Source of the DNA: UTCHB3 sp964625575 | GTDB taxonomy: Bacteria > Bacteroidota > Ignavibacteria > Ignavibacteriales > Ignavibacteriaceae | NCBI GenBank assembly: GCA_964625575.1 | Contig: CAZVBQ010000004.1 | Coordinates: 122,432 to 186,431 of the forward strand | DNA length: 64,000 nt | Reading direction: 5' to 3' | Shown: in pieces, positions 45,490 through 54,249 of the stretch | How the letters are laid out: each line of letters starts with the position of its first letter | Position numbering within the stretch: the first letter of the stretch is position 1 | The notes under the pieces: model-generated | The model's database searches: none | The model's input: only the letters and a program-made list of their open reading frames with translations | What the model was told of the DNA's origin: nothing | Position numbers and translations under genes: made by a program

Positions 45490-45852
45490 TCGGGATCTTC
45501 GTTTGTGGATTTCTGAAAAATTTGATTCGTAATTTACTAAAAATACCAAACTTAAGCAGGTGGGGAATATTAACATTGACGGGCGCGGCGTAATTGAATG
45601 GTAATCACCACAGAGCTCACAGAGAGCACAGAGGAGGTTAAGAGCACGCGGATGAACGCCGATCAGACGGATTAACACAGAAGATTATTTCAATCGCTCT
45701 GCGTTCCTCTGTGAAATCTGTGTGCATCTGCGACCTTAAAAAACTTCTCAGTGGGCTCTGTGGGCTCTGTGGTTTAGTACTACATTTTGAGGCCACGTAA
45801 TTTATTCCTACGATATGTGCGATTTGTGGTTTTTTGCTCCCTATGTTAACCC
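45490..45852. repeat. 363-base gap with CACAGAG/CTCTGTG inverted repeats
   Basis: From about 45604 the gap carries ACCACAGAGCTCACAGAG, then CGGATGAACGC and CAGACGGATTAACACAG. Complementary words CTCTGTG follow twice up to about 45774, so the block is a large imperfect palindrome. The first 110 bases are AT-rich and may hold the thyA promoter, but no clear consensus was seen. No gene was found. Confidence 0.75.
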
Positions 45853-47076
45853 TTAAACCGTCCTGAGTTTCGGGAATGCCGCCAGCATCACCACCGCAAA
45901 CACAAACAATACTCCCGCGCTGACCTGAACTGCCGCCACTTCCCCGAAGTGCTGGGCAAGCTGACCATAGATCAATGCCCCCACGGGCATCATGCCGAAG
46001 AAGGTCATGGTATGCACTCCCATGACGCGACCTCGGTACTCATCGGCGACGTTGGTTTGGATGAGTCCGTTCGCGAGACTGATGACGAAAAGGAGGAAGA
46101 TGCCCGTAAAGAAAAGTACAATTAATGAAGAAACAAGTGTATGTGCCAGTGAGAAGATCATCAGAAACACCGGGAAGATCAGCGTGCTCGCTGTCAGCAC
46201 TTTCCCCATTTTATTCACCCTGCTAATAGCAGCGATTATTAATGCCGCGAGCATCGAACCCGCGCCCCGGGCCGACTGCATAAATCCGTTCGTCGCGGCA
46301 TCACCATGCAGAATCTTCACCGCCCAAGCTGGGAAAAGGGTGGCAAATGCCAGTCCAAAACTGCTGCTGAAAGCAACCACTAAAATCAAGCCGAGCATCA
46401 CGGGCTGATGTTTGATGTACCTGAATCCATCGAGGATGTCGTGCAATACTGATTTTTTCTTTACCGCCTTCACGAATGGTTGAAGCCGCATGAACATCAA
46501 TGCCCCTATTACACCAATGAATGACACGCCGTTGATGGCAAAACACCAGGCGGGTCCGAACAGCGCGTACGTCACTCCGGCGAAAGCGGGACCAACGGCA
46601 GTTGCACCGTTCACCATTCCGGAATTAAGAGCGATAGCGTTCATCAGGTCGTCTTTCCCCACCATTTCTACAACAAAAGCCTGCCGGGCAGGAGCGTCGA
46701 ATGTATTGGCGACACCGAGCAGAAACGAGAAAATTATCAGATGAAAAGGATGGATCAGATCAAGAAAAGTAAGTGTGGCGAGCGAAAATGCCAATATCAT
46801 CATCGATATCTGCGCGGTCATCAGGATTTTTCGTTTTGAATATCTGTCAGCCAGACTCCCCGCCCACGAGGAGAAAAGCCATACCGGAATTCCCGCGGCA
46901 AAACCGACATACCCCAGCCACGCCGGAGAATGCGTCAATTGAAACACAAGAAACCCTTGAGCAGTCCCCTGCATCCAGGTCCCGAACAGCGATATCAACT
47001 GCCCGGCAAACCACAATCTGTAATTATAATGCCTGAACGCCGAAAATATCGAGGCCTTCCGGCCATCATTGTTCAT
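45853..47076 (-). CDS. MFS transporter, EntS-like (MFS_3)
   Basis: 407 aa with twelve predicted helices. 'FRHYNYRLWFAGQLISLFGTWMQGTAQGFLVFQLTHSPAWLGYVGFAAGIPVWLFSSWAGSLADRYSKRK' is the start of the EntS/enterobactin-exporter-like MFS group, with the motif-A 'GSLADRYSKRK'. A further 'PVGALIYGQLAQHFG' closes the fold. Substrates of this group range from siderophores to drugs; none can be assigned. It lies downstream of the M1 peptidase gene with a 70-base gap carrying repeats. Confidence 0.88.
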   Translation of the reverse strand: MNNDGRKASIFSAFRHYNYRLWFAGQLISLFGTWMQGTAQGFLVFQLTHSPAWLGYVGFAAGIPVWLFSSWAGSLADRYSKRKILMTAQISMMILAFSLATLTFLDLIHPFHLIIFSFLLGVANTFDAPARQAFVVEMVGKDDLMNAIALNSGMVNGATAVGPAFAGVTYALFGPAWCFAINGVSFIGVIGALMFMRLQPFVKAVKKKSVLHDILDGFRYIKHQPVMLGLILVVAFSSSFGLAFATLFPAWAVKILHGDAATNGFMQSARGAGSMLAALIIAAISRVNKMGKVLTASTLIFPVFLMIFSLAHTLVSSLIVLFFTGIFLLFVISLANGLIQTNVADEYRGRVMGVHTMTFFGMMPVGALIYGQLAQHFGEVAAVQVSAGVLFVFAVVMLAAFPKLRTV

Positions 47077-47103
47077 AAATCAAACCTCATCCCGCCGAAG
47101 GAG

Positions 47104-47146
47104 TTTCAGCCTTCATCCTTCACCCTTCAGCCCTCACCCTTCAACC
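47104..47146. repeat. CACCCTTCA/CAGCCTTCA repeat block
   Basis: Short words 'TTCAGCC', 'TTCATCC', 'TTCACCC' repeat directly downstream of the M1 peptidase stop. On the other strand they read 'GGGTGAAGG', the same family as the 14-base unit at 41837. Confidence 0.7.
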
Positions 47147-49009
47147 TTATTTCAGCACATTATCCATCCTGTTAACATCCGGCGTGTTTTCATCACCGAG
47201 CTGGTACCAGGTCAGGCTGTCAGGCGTGGGAAGTGTAACTTTGATAGAGGTTTTACCGTCTTTCCAGATGGAAGCAGGTTTGTAGTAAACAGGCTTTTTG
47301 TCAGTTCCCGCCGCGAGGTAAATCTTAACGGGAATGGGGAGTCTGCCAATGTTTTCAACAGTGTATTCATCGTTCCCGGTGTTTTTCAAGCTCATATCAG
47401 GATAGTCCCAGTTGAAGAACCAGGGCTTAAAAAACCAGCCGAGGTCTTCACCGTAAAAACTGCTCATGGTATTGAAGAAGTCGAACGGCATCGGGTGCTT
47501 TCCGTTCCACAGGGAGATGTAATATCTCATCGCTTCGCGGAATTTATCCTCACCCATCAAGTCCTGAAGCATCAGATAGGCGGTAGCAGGACGGTTGTAG
47601 GCGGTCATTCTGTAAGTCTGTCCGTGCAACTGGATCGAAGGGACCATCGGCGGCACTTCAAATTCCCTTCCTGCCTTTTCCTCCCATCCTTTCAACTGTC
47701 TGTTCACTGGGTTGTATTTACCTAATTCCTTCTGAAATTTGAACGGCAGCATCACCGCCCAGCCTTCATCCATGTGGGCATATTTCACTTCGTTTGTCCC
47801 CATGAAGAAGGGGAAATAAGTGTGCGCGATCTCGTGTGAAGTGAGACCAACAGCCGAAGCGTAATTTTCAGTGGTGCCATCGTTCACCATCATCGGGAAC
47901 TCCATCCCACCCTGTCCGTTGAACACGGTCATCACGGGATAGGGGTAAGGCACTCCGGGAAGGTCTTCCGAAAAGTATTTTATCGCCTTTCTTGCAATGT
48001 CGGCGACATCGTAAAAATCCTCCGATTTTTCATTGTAAACAGCGGAGATGAAGGCTTTTCTTCCGGTCTTCGCGTCAACCACCATCGAGGAGGCATCCCA
48101 CAAATAATCAACTGCCGAGGCAAAGGCGAAATCGGGGACATATTTTGCCACAAAGTGGACCGTGTTCTTCCCTTTTTGCGTCTTAAGTCCGTTTTTTGTA
48201 GCCGGTGAGATTATTTTTACAATCTCATCAGAGGCCTTTGCCTTTTCGTACAATTTGAGGACATCATCCGAATAGACCTCTTTCGGATTCTGTATCTCAC
48301 CCGTTGCCCAAACAAGGTAACCCTCGGGCACGGTGATCTTCACGTCAAAATCGGCGAAATTGTTGTAAAATTCATGGTTCATGGTGTACGAATTCTCATC
48401 CCATCCCTGAAGGTCATCGTAAACAGACATTTGTGGATACCAGTACGCCACGAACAACGATGAATCGCTATATTTGCCCATTCTCACCCGGGAAATTTCG
48501 GGCAGCTTCACTTGCCAGTTCATCTTGATCTCGGCAGTTTCCCCTTTTCCCAAAGGCTTGTCAAGTTTTATTGTCATCAGCGTTCCACCGCGGGTGACTT
48601 TTTCACCTTCGGGATCAAAAAGTGTACCGTTAACTGTCAGCTCAGAGATCACGGTCCCGTCGTGAACATCGCGGGGATCGATCTGAAAGTCGCGAGCGAC
48701 ACCCTTTTTAAACGCGTCCTGATAGAGCCTGAGAACCAGTTTCTCAAGATCAACAGGGAAATTGTTCGTGAATTTTATCCCGATTTTCCCTTTCACCTTC
48801 CCTTCGAGCGGGAGCAGTTCAGCCGCTATCTTGTATGAAACATTGTTCTGAACATAATTGCTCCCCGGCTTGCCGTCGAATGTTCTGAAACCCTTCGCCA
48901 CCGCCTCTTTTATGTTCAGAGGCATGTACGTGTTGATCTCGTAAGTCTGCGCGAAGGCGACACTTCCAAAAGCAAAAAGAAGAAGAAAAAGAAAATTACG
49001 CATGATCAT
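47147..49009 (-). CDS. Secreted M1-family (gluzincin) metallopeptidase
   Basis: 620 aa. The signal peptide ends 'GSVAFAQ'. The zinc site is 'SHEIAHTYF' (HExxH) with the third ligand Glu about 20 residues on in 'AHMDEGWA'. The substrate-recognition motif reads 'GQGGMEFP' (GxMEN-like, with Phe-Pro replacing the last residues). The N-terminal beta-sandwich (about 30-290) fits the M1 fold. It is smaller than aminopeptidase N, lacking the helical C-domain. It should remove N-terminal residues from peptides in the periplasm or outside. Its ATG overlaps the aroA stop by 4 bases. Confidence 0.9.
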   Translation of the reverse strand: MIMRNFLFLLLFAFGSVAFAQTYEINTYMPLNIKEAVAKGFRTFDGKPGSNYVQNNVSYKIAAELLPLEGKVKGKIGIKFTNNFPVDLEKLVLRLYQDAFKKGVARDFQIDPRDVHDGTVISELTVNGTLFDPEGEKVTRGGTLMTIKLDKPLGKGETAEIKMNWQVKLPEISRVRMGKYSDSSLFVAYWYPQMSVYDDLQGWDENSYTMNHEFYNNFADFDVKITVPEGYLVWATGEIQNPKEVYSDDVLKLYEKAKASDEIVKIISPATKNGLKTQKGKNTVHFVAKYVPDFAFASAVDYLWDASSMVVDAKTGRKAFISAVYNEKSEDFYDVADIARKAIKYFSEDLPGVPYPYPVMTVFNGQGGMEFPMMVNDGTTENYASAVGLTSHEIAHTYFPFFMGTNEVKYAHMDEGWAVMLPFKFQKELGKYNPVNRQLKGWEEKAGREFEVPPMVPSIQLHGQTYRMTAYNRPATAYLMLQDLMGEDKFREAMRYYISLWNGKHPMPFDFFNTMSSFYGEDLGWFFKPWFFNWDYPDMSLKNTGNDEYTVENIGRLPIPVKIYLAAGTDKKPVYYKPASIWKDGKTSIKVTLPTPDSLTWYQLGDENTPDVNRMDNVLK

Positions 49010-50292
49010 CCTTTCACGATGATTGATTCAAGCTGCTCATAAAAAAGCGGATTGGAAACCGAAACACACTCAAAACCGTTAACTTTTCCACCTTTATTCA
49101 GAAGTGTCGCAAGCACTGAGAATGCCATCGCGATCCTGTGGTCGCCGTAACTCTCAAACAGTGCGAAATCTTCCACATCCTTTCCGTGGATCAGGAAACC
49201 GTCTTCAAATTCGGCAACTTCAGCGCCGCAGAACTCCATATTTTTCACTATCGCTGTGATCCTGTCGGTCTCTTTAACCCTCAGTTCTTTCGCGTCACGG
49301 ATCATGAAACCGCCTTCGGCGAAGAGCCCTGCCACCGCGAGCGCGGGAATCTCATCAATTATCAGAGGTATCTCTTCAGGGAATATCTCAATGTTTATCA
49401 GATCAGAGCGCTTCACGAAAATATCACCCCATCTGCCGCAATTGCCTGTTTCATCACGGTCGATCTCGATATGCGCCCCCATCCTTTTCAGGATATCGAG
49501 CGCGGCGATCCTTTCGGGTGAAAGAAGAAGGTTTTTAATACGAAGTGAGTCACCGGCGATAAGAGCAAGGACAATAAAAAACATTGCGCTGGAGATATCA
49601 CCCGGGATAACGAACTCACCGGCTTTCGGGTAATGTGCATTGGAAACGGTCATCTCTTTGCCGTTGGCTCCATCCACCCTTTCGATTCCGAGCATCTCTT
49701 CGGTGTGGTTGCGGGTTTCGAATTTGTCGATGATCTTAAGCTCACCCTCTTCAAGATGAAGGCCGGCGAGTATCAAGGCGCTTTTCACCTGCGCGGATGC
49801 AACTTCAAGAGTTATTTCACCGGCTTTGAGCTTCCCTTTTTTAACGGTCATCGGGAGGAATTTCTCATCGGTCAGAGTAATCTTAGCGCCGAGTTTTCCA
49901 AGTGGTTCTGCCACTCTATCCATCGGTCGCTTTTGAAGCGATTCGTCACCGGTGAGCGTGGTTTGGAAATTCTGAGCAGCCAATAATCCTGCCAGAAGCC
50001 GTGCTGTAGTGCCCGAGTTACCCGCGTCAAGCACACTCTTCGATTTCTTAAAACCTTTCGGTCCTGCACCGGTCACGAACAGCTCGTCATCTTTTTTCTC
50101 AAATTTCGCGCCCAATGCTTCCAGGCATCGGATCGATGACTCAACATCCGCGCTCAGCGACAGGTTCCGTATCACCGACTCCCCTTCCGCCATCGCGGCA
50201 AATATCACCGCCCTGTGAGATACTGACTTGTCACCTCCGAACCGCAGTTCGCCTTTTATTCTCTGTATGGGATTTATGGTCTTTATGCTCAT
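49006..50292 (-). CDS. aroA: 3-phosphoshikimate 1-carboxyvinyltransferase (EPSP synthase)
   Basis: 428 aa. 'GELRFGGDKSVSHRAVIFAAMAEG' (phosphate and shikimate binding), 'LDAGNSGTTARLLAGLLA', 'QKRPMDRVAEPL', 'AQVKSALILAGL', 'GDISSAMFFIVLAL', 'LRVKETDRI' and 'DHRIAMAFSVLA' mark the full enzyme. It joins PEP to shikimate-3-phosphate in the aromatic amino acid pathway. No other aro gene is nearby. The coupling to a peptidase gene looks incidental. Confidence 0.95.
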   Translation of the reverse strand: MSIKTINPIQRIKGELRFGGDKSVSHRAVIFAAMAEGESVIRNLSLSADVESSIRCLEALGAKFEKKDDELFVTGAGPKGFKKSKSVLDAGNSGTTARLLAGLLAAQNFQTTLTGDESLQKRPMDRVAEPLGKLGAKITLTDEKFLPMTVKKGKLKAGEITLEVASAQVKSALILAGLHLEEGELKIIDKFETRNHTEEMLGIERVDGANGKEMTVSNAHYPKAGEFVIPGDISSAMFFIVLALIAGDSLRIKNLLLSPERIAALDILKRMGAHIEIDRDETGNCGRWGDIFVKRSDLINIEIFPEEIPLIIDEIPALAVAGLFAEGGFMIRDAKELRVKETDRITAIVKNMEFCGAEVAEFEDGFLIHGKDVEDFALFESYGDHRIAMAFSVLATLLNKGGKVNGFECVSVSNPLFYEQLESIIVKG

Positions 50293-50310
50293 AATCTTTC
50301 TTTTGTTTTT

Positions 50311-50554
50311 TTACAGGAGGAATAAAAGAATAAAAGTTATGTAAGGGGCTCTTCTATTCCTTCTATGCTTCCGTGCTTCCTGTGGATATTTTTTCACAGG
50401 AAGAATAAAAGAATAAAAGTCATATAAGGGGCTCTTCTATTCCTTCTATGCTTCCGTGCTTCCTGTGGATATTTTTTCACAGGAAGAATAAAAGAATAAA
50501 AGTCATATAAGGGGCTCTTCTATTCCTTCTATGCTTCCGTGCTTCCTGTGGATA
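50311..50554. repeat. 83-base tandem repeat, about 2.9 copies
   Basis: Three units begin at 50311/50313, 50396 and 50479 with a constant 83-base period. The first copy has a few substitutions (ACAGGAGG versus ACAGGAAG); the other two are nearly identical. Each unit ends near CTTCCTGTG and starts with CACAGGAAG, so perfect 9-base inverted arms bracket each unit or join neighbours. The array fills the gap between aroA and trmH and stops 3 bases from the trmH stop codon. It has no open frame. Confidence 0.95.
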
Positions 50555-50556
50555 AA

Positions 50557-51153
50557 TTATTTCGTCAGCCATTTAGATAGCATTTCATCAAACTCGAAGG
50601 CAGGCAATCTGGGTTGCTCGTAATGCCCTGCCAGGAGTTTTTGGCGGAAAGCCTCATAAACCGATACCGCCGCAGCGACTGAAGCGTTCAAACTCTGGAT
50701 CATCCCCTTCATCGGGATGTAATAGCTGAAATCAGCTTTCGCGAGTGCCTCTTCCGATATCCCCCGGTGCTCATTCCCCATAACGAAAGCAAGTTTACCC
50801 GTCATTTCGATATCATAAAGCGATCTCGAATTCTCATCCAGATAGCTCGCGGCAATCGTAAAACCCCTGGCTCTGAGATCGGCGTAACATTCGTCAACGG
50901 TCTTGAACTTCCGGGCTTCGATCCACTTCGATGCCGAAGCGGATGATTTCCCGCCAAGTTTTGGGAATCTTTCGATGTTATATAGGAGTGATACTGTTTT
51001 AATTCCGACAGCGTCGCAGCTTCGGAGGATGGCGCTTACATTGTGCGGATCGTGTATGTTTTCGAGTACAACCGTGAGGTCGTTCTGCCTGTTCAGGGCA
51101 ACGCGGGTTAATTTTTCTTTTCGGGTGGAGGTGATTTCTCTCTTCTTTTCCAA
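50557..51153 (-). CDS. trmH: TrmH-family tRNA/rRNA methyltransferase (SpoU)
   Basis: 198 aa from TTG 51153, one base after the stop of the small ORF upstream. SPOUT knot motifs: 'VLENIHDPHNVSAILRSCDAVGI', 'KLAFVMGNEHRGIS' and 'IPMKGMIQSLNASVAAAVSVYEAFRQ'. The 'NIHDPHNVSAILR' form is that of TrmH, which methylates the ribose of G18 in tRNA. A sister role on rRNA cannot be excluded. Confidence 0.9.
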   Translation of the reverse strand: MEKKREITSTRKEKLTRVALNRQNDLTVVLENIHDPHNVSAILRSCDAVGIKTVSLLYNIERFPKLGGKSSASASKWIEARKFKTVDECYADLRARGFTIAASYLDENSRSLYDIEMTGKLAFVMGNEHRGISEEALAKADFSYYIPMKGMIQSLNASVAAAVSVYEAFRQKLLAGHYEQPRLPAFEFDEMLSKWLTK

Positions 51154-51154
51154 G

Positions 51155-51376
51155 CTACTTAATTATAAGTTTATAGATGCTTACGGCGAAATCCCCCCGG
51201 GCTTTGTCTACTTTCAATCGCTTAGTGTCATTTAACTTCAGATAGAATGCCGCCTGCTCCAATATCTTCTCCATCACTTCATCTTCAGTATGAGCCCATG
51301 TTTCACAACCGTGAAGTGAAGGTATTTCGGCAGTGAAGCCGTCATCCGACTTAGTAACTACCAGTTCCAGAACCAG
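51155..51376 (-). CDS. Small HicB/UPF0150-like protein hidden between deoC and trmH, probable CTG start
   Basis: The reading frame gives 'LELVVTKSDDGFTAEIPSLH' then 'GCETWAHTEDEVMEKILEQA', which is the HicB/UPF0150 pattern (beta strand, DGFxAEIPSLxGCxTxAxTxDE, helix). About 73 aa. No ATG, GTG or TTG opens it; CTG 51376-51374 has a GGAGG five bases upstream, inside the Gly/Ser-coding tail of deoC. The stop is one base before the trmH start. HicB proteins are antitoxins, but no HicA toxin is adjacent, so it may be a solitary member of the fold. The CTG start is inferred. Confidence 0.65.
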   Translation of the reverse strand: MVLELVVTKSDDGFTAEIPSLHGCETWAHTEDEVMEKILEQAAFYLKLNDTKRLKVDKARGDFAVSIYKLIIK

Positions 51377-52226
51377 AGCCGCCTCCCATCACTATTTTAA
51401 CGCTGGCGCTTGCACCAATTCTGTCGGCACCGTGCTCAACCATCGCGCGGGCATCTTCTGTTGTTCTGATGCCGCCCGAGGCTTTCACTCCGACGGTGGT
51501 ACCAACCACCTGCCGCATCAGCGAAACCGCCTGAACCGTAGCGCCACCTTTTGAAAATCCGGTGGAGGTCTTAACATAACTCGCGCCCGCCTGTTTGCAG
51601 ATCACGCACGCTTTAACGATCTCTTCATCGGTAAGAAGGCATGTTTCGAGGATCACTTTAACGATCACCCTTTTGTTCTTCGCGGGGATCACGATCTGCT
51701 GAATGTCTTCAAAAACCTCGCGGTACATCCCCGATTTCAGCCAGCCAACGTTGATCACCATATCGAGTTCCTGCGCCCCATCGGCAATCGCGTTTTCTGC
51801 CTCGGCTCTTTTTACCGAAGTGGGGTTCGAGCCCAGAGGGAAACCGATAACTGTACAAACTTTAACTTTTGTGCCTCTGAGGAGGTCGCTGCAAAGCTTT
51901 ACATGACAAGGATTTACGCACACGCTGGCAAAACTGTACTGTCTTGCTTCCGAACAAAGGGTTTTAATTTCATCTATCGTGGCATCCGGTTTCAGGAGGG
52001 TGTGGTCGATCATCCCGGCGAGTTCACGGTCACCGAGCTCATGTCCGACACCAATTCCGGCTGAGATCCTCTCCGCGCCCGCGTTAACGATCTTGTTAAC
52101 TGTCAACGGCTGGGTGACAACATTTCTCTCCCACCCCTTGCAGCTCTCGGAGGTGCAGTAAAAATCGCTGAGTTTCCTCTCGAGGAGTGCTTGATGAACG
52201 ATCTTCGAAATTCTGTTTGAGTCCAT
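51351..52226 (-). CDS. deoC: Deoxyribose-phosphate aldolase
   Basis: 291 aa, about 60 longer than E. coli-independent short forms because of an N-terminal extension (residues 1-65). The class I aldolase core has 'MIDHTLLKPDATIDEI', 'VCVNPCHVKL', 'VCTVIGFPLGSN', 'ELDMVINVGWLKSG', the Schiff-base Lys in 'ASYVKTSTGF' and the second Lys in 'VGVKASGGIRT'. It cleaves deoxyribose-5-phosphate to acetaldehyde and glyceraldehyde-3-phosphate. The tail 'GGGSGSGTGSY' is low-complexity; its DNA doubles as the ribosome site of the next small ORF. It begins one base after folD ends. Confidence 0.94.
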   Translation of the reverse strand: MDSNRISKIVHQALLERKLSDFYCTSESCKGWERNVVTQPLTVNKIVNAGAERISAGIGVGHELGDRELAGMIDHTLLKPDATIDEIKTLCSEARQYSFASVCVNPCHVKLCSDLLRGTKVKVCTVIGFPLGSNPTSVKRAEAENAIADGAQELDMVINVGWLKSGMYREVFEDIQQIVIPAKNKRVIVKVILETCLLTDEEIVKACVICKQAGASYVKTSTGFSKGGATVQAVSLMRQVVGTTVGVKASGGIRTTEDARAMVEHGADRIGASASVKIVMGGGSGSGTGSY

Positions 52227-52227
52227 T

Positions 52228-53106
52228 TTATATTCCGGATTCTTTAAATGCTTTAACTGTGTTCTTTAACAACATGGCGATGGTCATCGGACCCACGCCA
52301 CCCGGCACGGGGGTGATATATGAAGCGAGCGGCGCCACTTCATCAAAATCGACATCACCAACTAATCTCGAGCCCGTTTTCGAACCGGGGTCCTCTATCC
52401 GGTTCGTGCCGACATCAATAACCACAACCCCCTCCTTCACCATCTCTTTTTTGATGAAACGGGGCACGCCCATAGCCGCGATCAGAATATCGGCCTGCTT
52501 CGTGAAAACCGAGATATCCTTGGCGGCTGAGTGACAAACCGTAACGATCGCGTTCGCGAATTTTTTCTTTTGCATCAGCAGAAGTGCTGCCGGCTTCCCG
52601 ACTATGTTGCTCCTGCCAACAACAACCACATGCTTTCCGGAGGGATCGATGTCATACCTTTTCAGGAGTTCAACCACCCCCGCGGGTGTGCACGGCAGAA
52701 ATGTCGGGTTGCCCGTAACCATCTCGCCAACTGTTGTCGGGTGGAATCCGTCGACATCCTTCCTGGGGTCGATCGCTCTTATCACCACATCCTCATTTAT
52801 CTGCTTTGGAAGTGGCAACTGCACGAGGATGCCGTGTGTTTCGGGATCGTTGTTGTAATACTCAACCTTTTCAAGGAGGTCGGCCTGTGTGATCTCTTCG
52901 GGGAGATTAAGAACTATCGAGTTTATCCCCACTTCGCTGCAGGCTTTGTGCTTGTTCCGCACATAAACCTCGCTCGCGGGGTTGTTTCCGACGATCATAA
53001 CAACAAGTCCGGGAACCCGTCCCGTTCTCGTTTTGAGCTCTTCTATCTCTGTTTTCAGTTCCGCTTTTATATCAGCGGCAACTTTCTTTCCGTCAATGAG
53101 GATCAT
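52228..53106 (-). CDS. folD: Bifunctional methylenetetrahydrofolate dehydrogenase/cyclohydrolase
   Basis: 292 aa. 'PGLVVMIVGNNPASEVYVRNKHKACSEVGI' (catalytic Lys in 'VRNKHK'), 'QLPLPKQI', 'DVDGFHPTTVG', 'PCTPAGV' and the NADP fold 'VVVVGRSNIVGKP' followed by 'DVDFDEV...ITPVPGGVGPMT' are all present. It interconverts methylene-, methenyl- and formyl-tetrahydrofolate. It abuts ymdB (ATG directly after its stop) and deoC. Confidence 0.96.
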   Translation of the reverse strand: MILIDGKKVAADIKAELKTEIEELKTRTGRVPGLVVMIVGNNPASEVYVRNKHKACSEVGINSIVLNLPEEITQADLLEKVEYYNNDPETHGILVQLPLPKQINEDVVIRAIDPRKDVDGFHPTTVGEMVTGNPTFLPCTPAGVVELLKRYDIDPSGKHVVVVGRSNIVGKPAALLLMQKKKFANAIVTVCHSAAKDISVFTKQADILIAAMGVPRFIKKEMVKEGVVVIDVGTNRIEDPGSKTGSRLVGDVDFDEVAPLASYITPVPGGVGPMTIAMLLKNTVKAFKESGI

Positions 53107-53913
53107 TTAACTTCCGGCTGTTCTGTCAAATTCAGGGAATGTGAATCGTTCGATCTCGAGCGCCTTTCCGGTCTCGGTATCGATCTTAAGTGAAACGCCG
53201 CACATGTGAACATCGTCCTGTGCCGTTTCATATTTCTGCGGTGTCTGATATAAAAACCTGTTGAGCGCGGGGGCAATTTTCATTCCGATAACCGAGCTGT
53301 ATGGACCCGTCATTCCGACATCTGAAATGAAGGCGGTGCCGTTCGGGAAGATCCTCTCATCAGCCGTCTGCACATGAGTGTGGGTTCCGAGTATTGCCGA
53401 AACCTTTCCGTCGAGGTGATACGCGAGGGCCTGCTTTTCGGCAGTGGCTTCCGCGTGGAAATCGACGATCACAACCTTTGTATCCTTGATCCTGTTGGCG
53501 AGTATCCACTCGGCTGAGCGGAAAGGACAGTCGATCATGGGCAAGAATGTCCGTCCCTGAAGATTCAGGACGGCTACCCTTCCTTTTGAGGTCTCAAATA
53601 CATAATGTCCGTTTCCGTGAGCGCCCCTCGGGTAGTTCTGCGGACGGAGGACGCGGGGTTCGTTTTTCAGGTATTCCTGAGCCTGCGGCTTGTCCCAAGT
53701 GTGGTTTCCGCCGGTAATCACGCGCACTCCCATATTGAAGAGCACTTCCCCTTCTTTCTGAAGAATCCCCTTGCCGTCGTTCGTGTTCTCACCGTTTACG
53801 ATGATCGCGTCGGCTTTGTATTTCTGCTGCATCGTAGGCAACCACGACTGAACCATCTCGAAGCCCGGTTTACCTACAATATCGCCGATAAATAAAATAT
53901 TGATTGATGCCAT
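53107..53913 (-). CDS. ymdB: YmdB-family metallophosphoesterase (2',3'-cyclic nucleotide phosphodiesterase)
   Basis: 268 aa. The TIGR00282/YmdB signature is complete: 'NILFIGDIVGKPG' (metal Asp), 'DAIIVNGENTNDGKG', 'ITGGNHTWDK', 'VVIVDFHAEATAEKQALAYHLDG' and 'ILGTHTHVQTADERIFPNGTAFISDVGMTGPYSSVIG'. YmdB proteins hydrolyse 2',3'- and 3',5'-cyclic nucleotides, and in Bacillus they switch cell fate. First gene of the ymdB-folD-deoC-trmH cluster. Confidence 0.94.
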   Translation of the reverse strand: MASINILFIGDIVGKPGFEMVQSWLPTMQQKYKADAIIVNGENTNDGKGILQKEGEVLFNMGVRVITGGNHTWDKPQAQEYLKNEPRVLRPQNYPRGAHGNGHYVFETSKGRVAVLNLQGRTFLPMIDCPFRSAEWILANRIKDTKVVIVDFHAEATAEKQALAYHLDGKVSAILGTHTHVQTADERIFPNGTAFISDVGMTGPYSSVIGMKIAPALNRFLYQTPQKYETAQDDVHMCGVSLKIDTETGKALEIERFTFPEFDRTAGS

Positions 53914-54249
53914 AATTTTCCTTAAACTGAATTTTAAATATACGGAAACGGCGGGAAAGAGATTCGGTGATTAGACGGATTAATTGAACACGGATGACGC
54001 GGATTTTACGGATTAACGCGGATTGATTTGGATACTCTCTACAGGAAGTCGATATTAGATTTATCAGCTCAACTTTCTGTGATGTGTGACCGTGACCCAA
54101 TATATGTATTCCCGGGTCACGGATCACCCATTCCCATTGATCTGTGAAGATTGGGAAATTTATATGTTCACACTTCTCCCAATCCCGAATGTATAGCAAA
54201 TCATTGATCGCTTCAATTTAGGTGAAAGGAAGATAAGTCCTCCTGAAAT
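53914..54249. repeat. 336-base gap with GGATTAACGCGGATT words and a long hairpin
   Basis: Positions about 53965-54030 repeat 'GACGGATTAA', 'CACGGATGACGCGGATT' and 'ACGGATTAACGCGGATT', relatives of the blocks at 44040 and 45604. At 54086-54127, GTGACCGTGACCC pairs with GGGTCACGGATCAC (one bulged base) around a 15-base loop, close to the end of the lipoprotein gene on the minus strand. No gene is supported here. Confidence 0.75.

Noticed and set aside
47069..47725. 218-aa plus-strand ORF
   Set aside because: Starts in repeat DNA and runs antisense to the M1 peptidase; no recognisable domain.
50311..50554. CRISPR array
   Set aside because: The 83-base period has near-identical content throughout, with no alternation of constant repeats and unique spacers and no cas genes.
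51820..51840. Sequence like a tRNA T-loop (GGTTCGAGCC)
   Set aside because: It is inside deoC coding sequence and no cloverleaf can be built around it; no tRNA was found in the window.
53870..54199. 109-aa minus-strand ORF across the ymdB leader
   Set aside because: It covers repeat DNA and a hairpin and has no family pattern.
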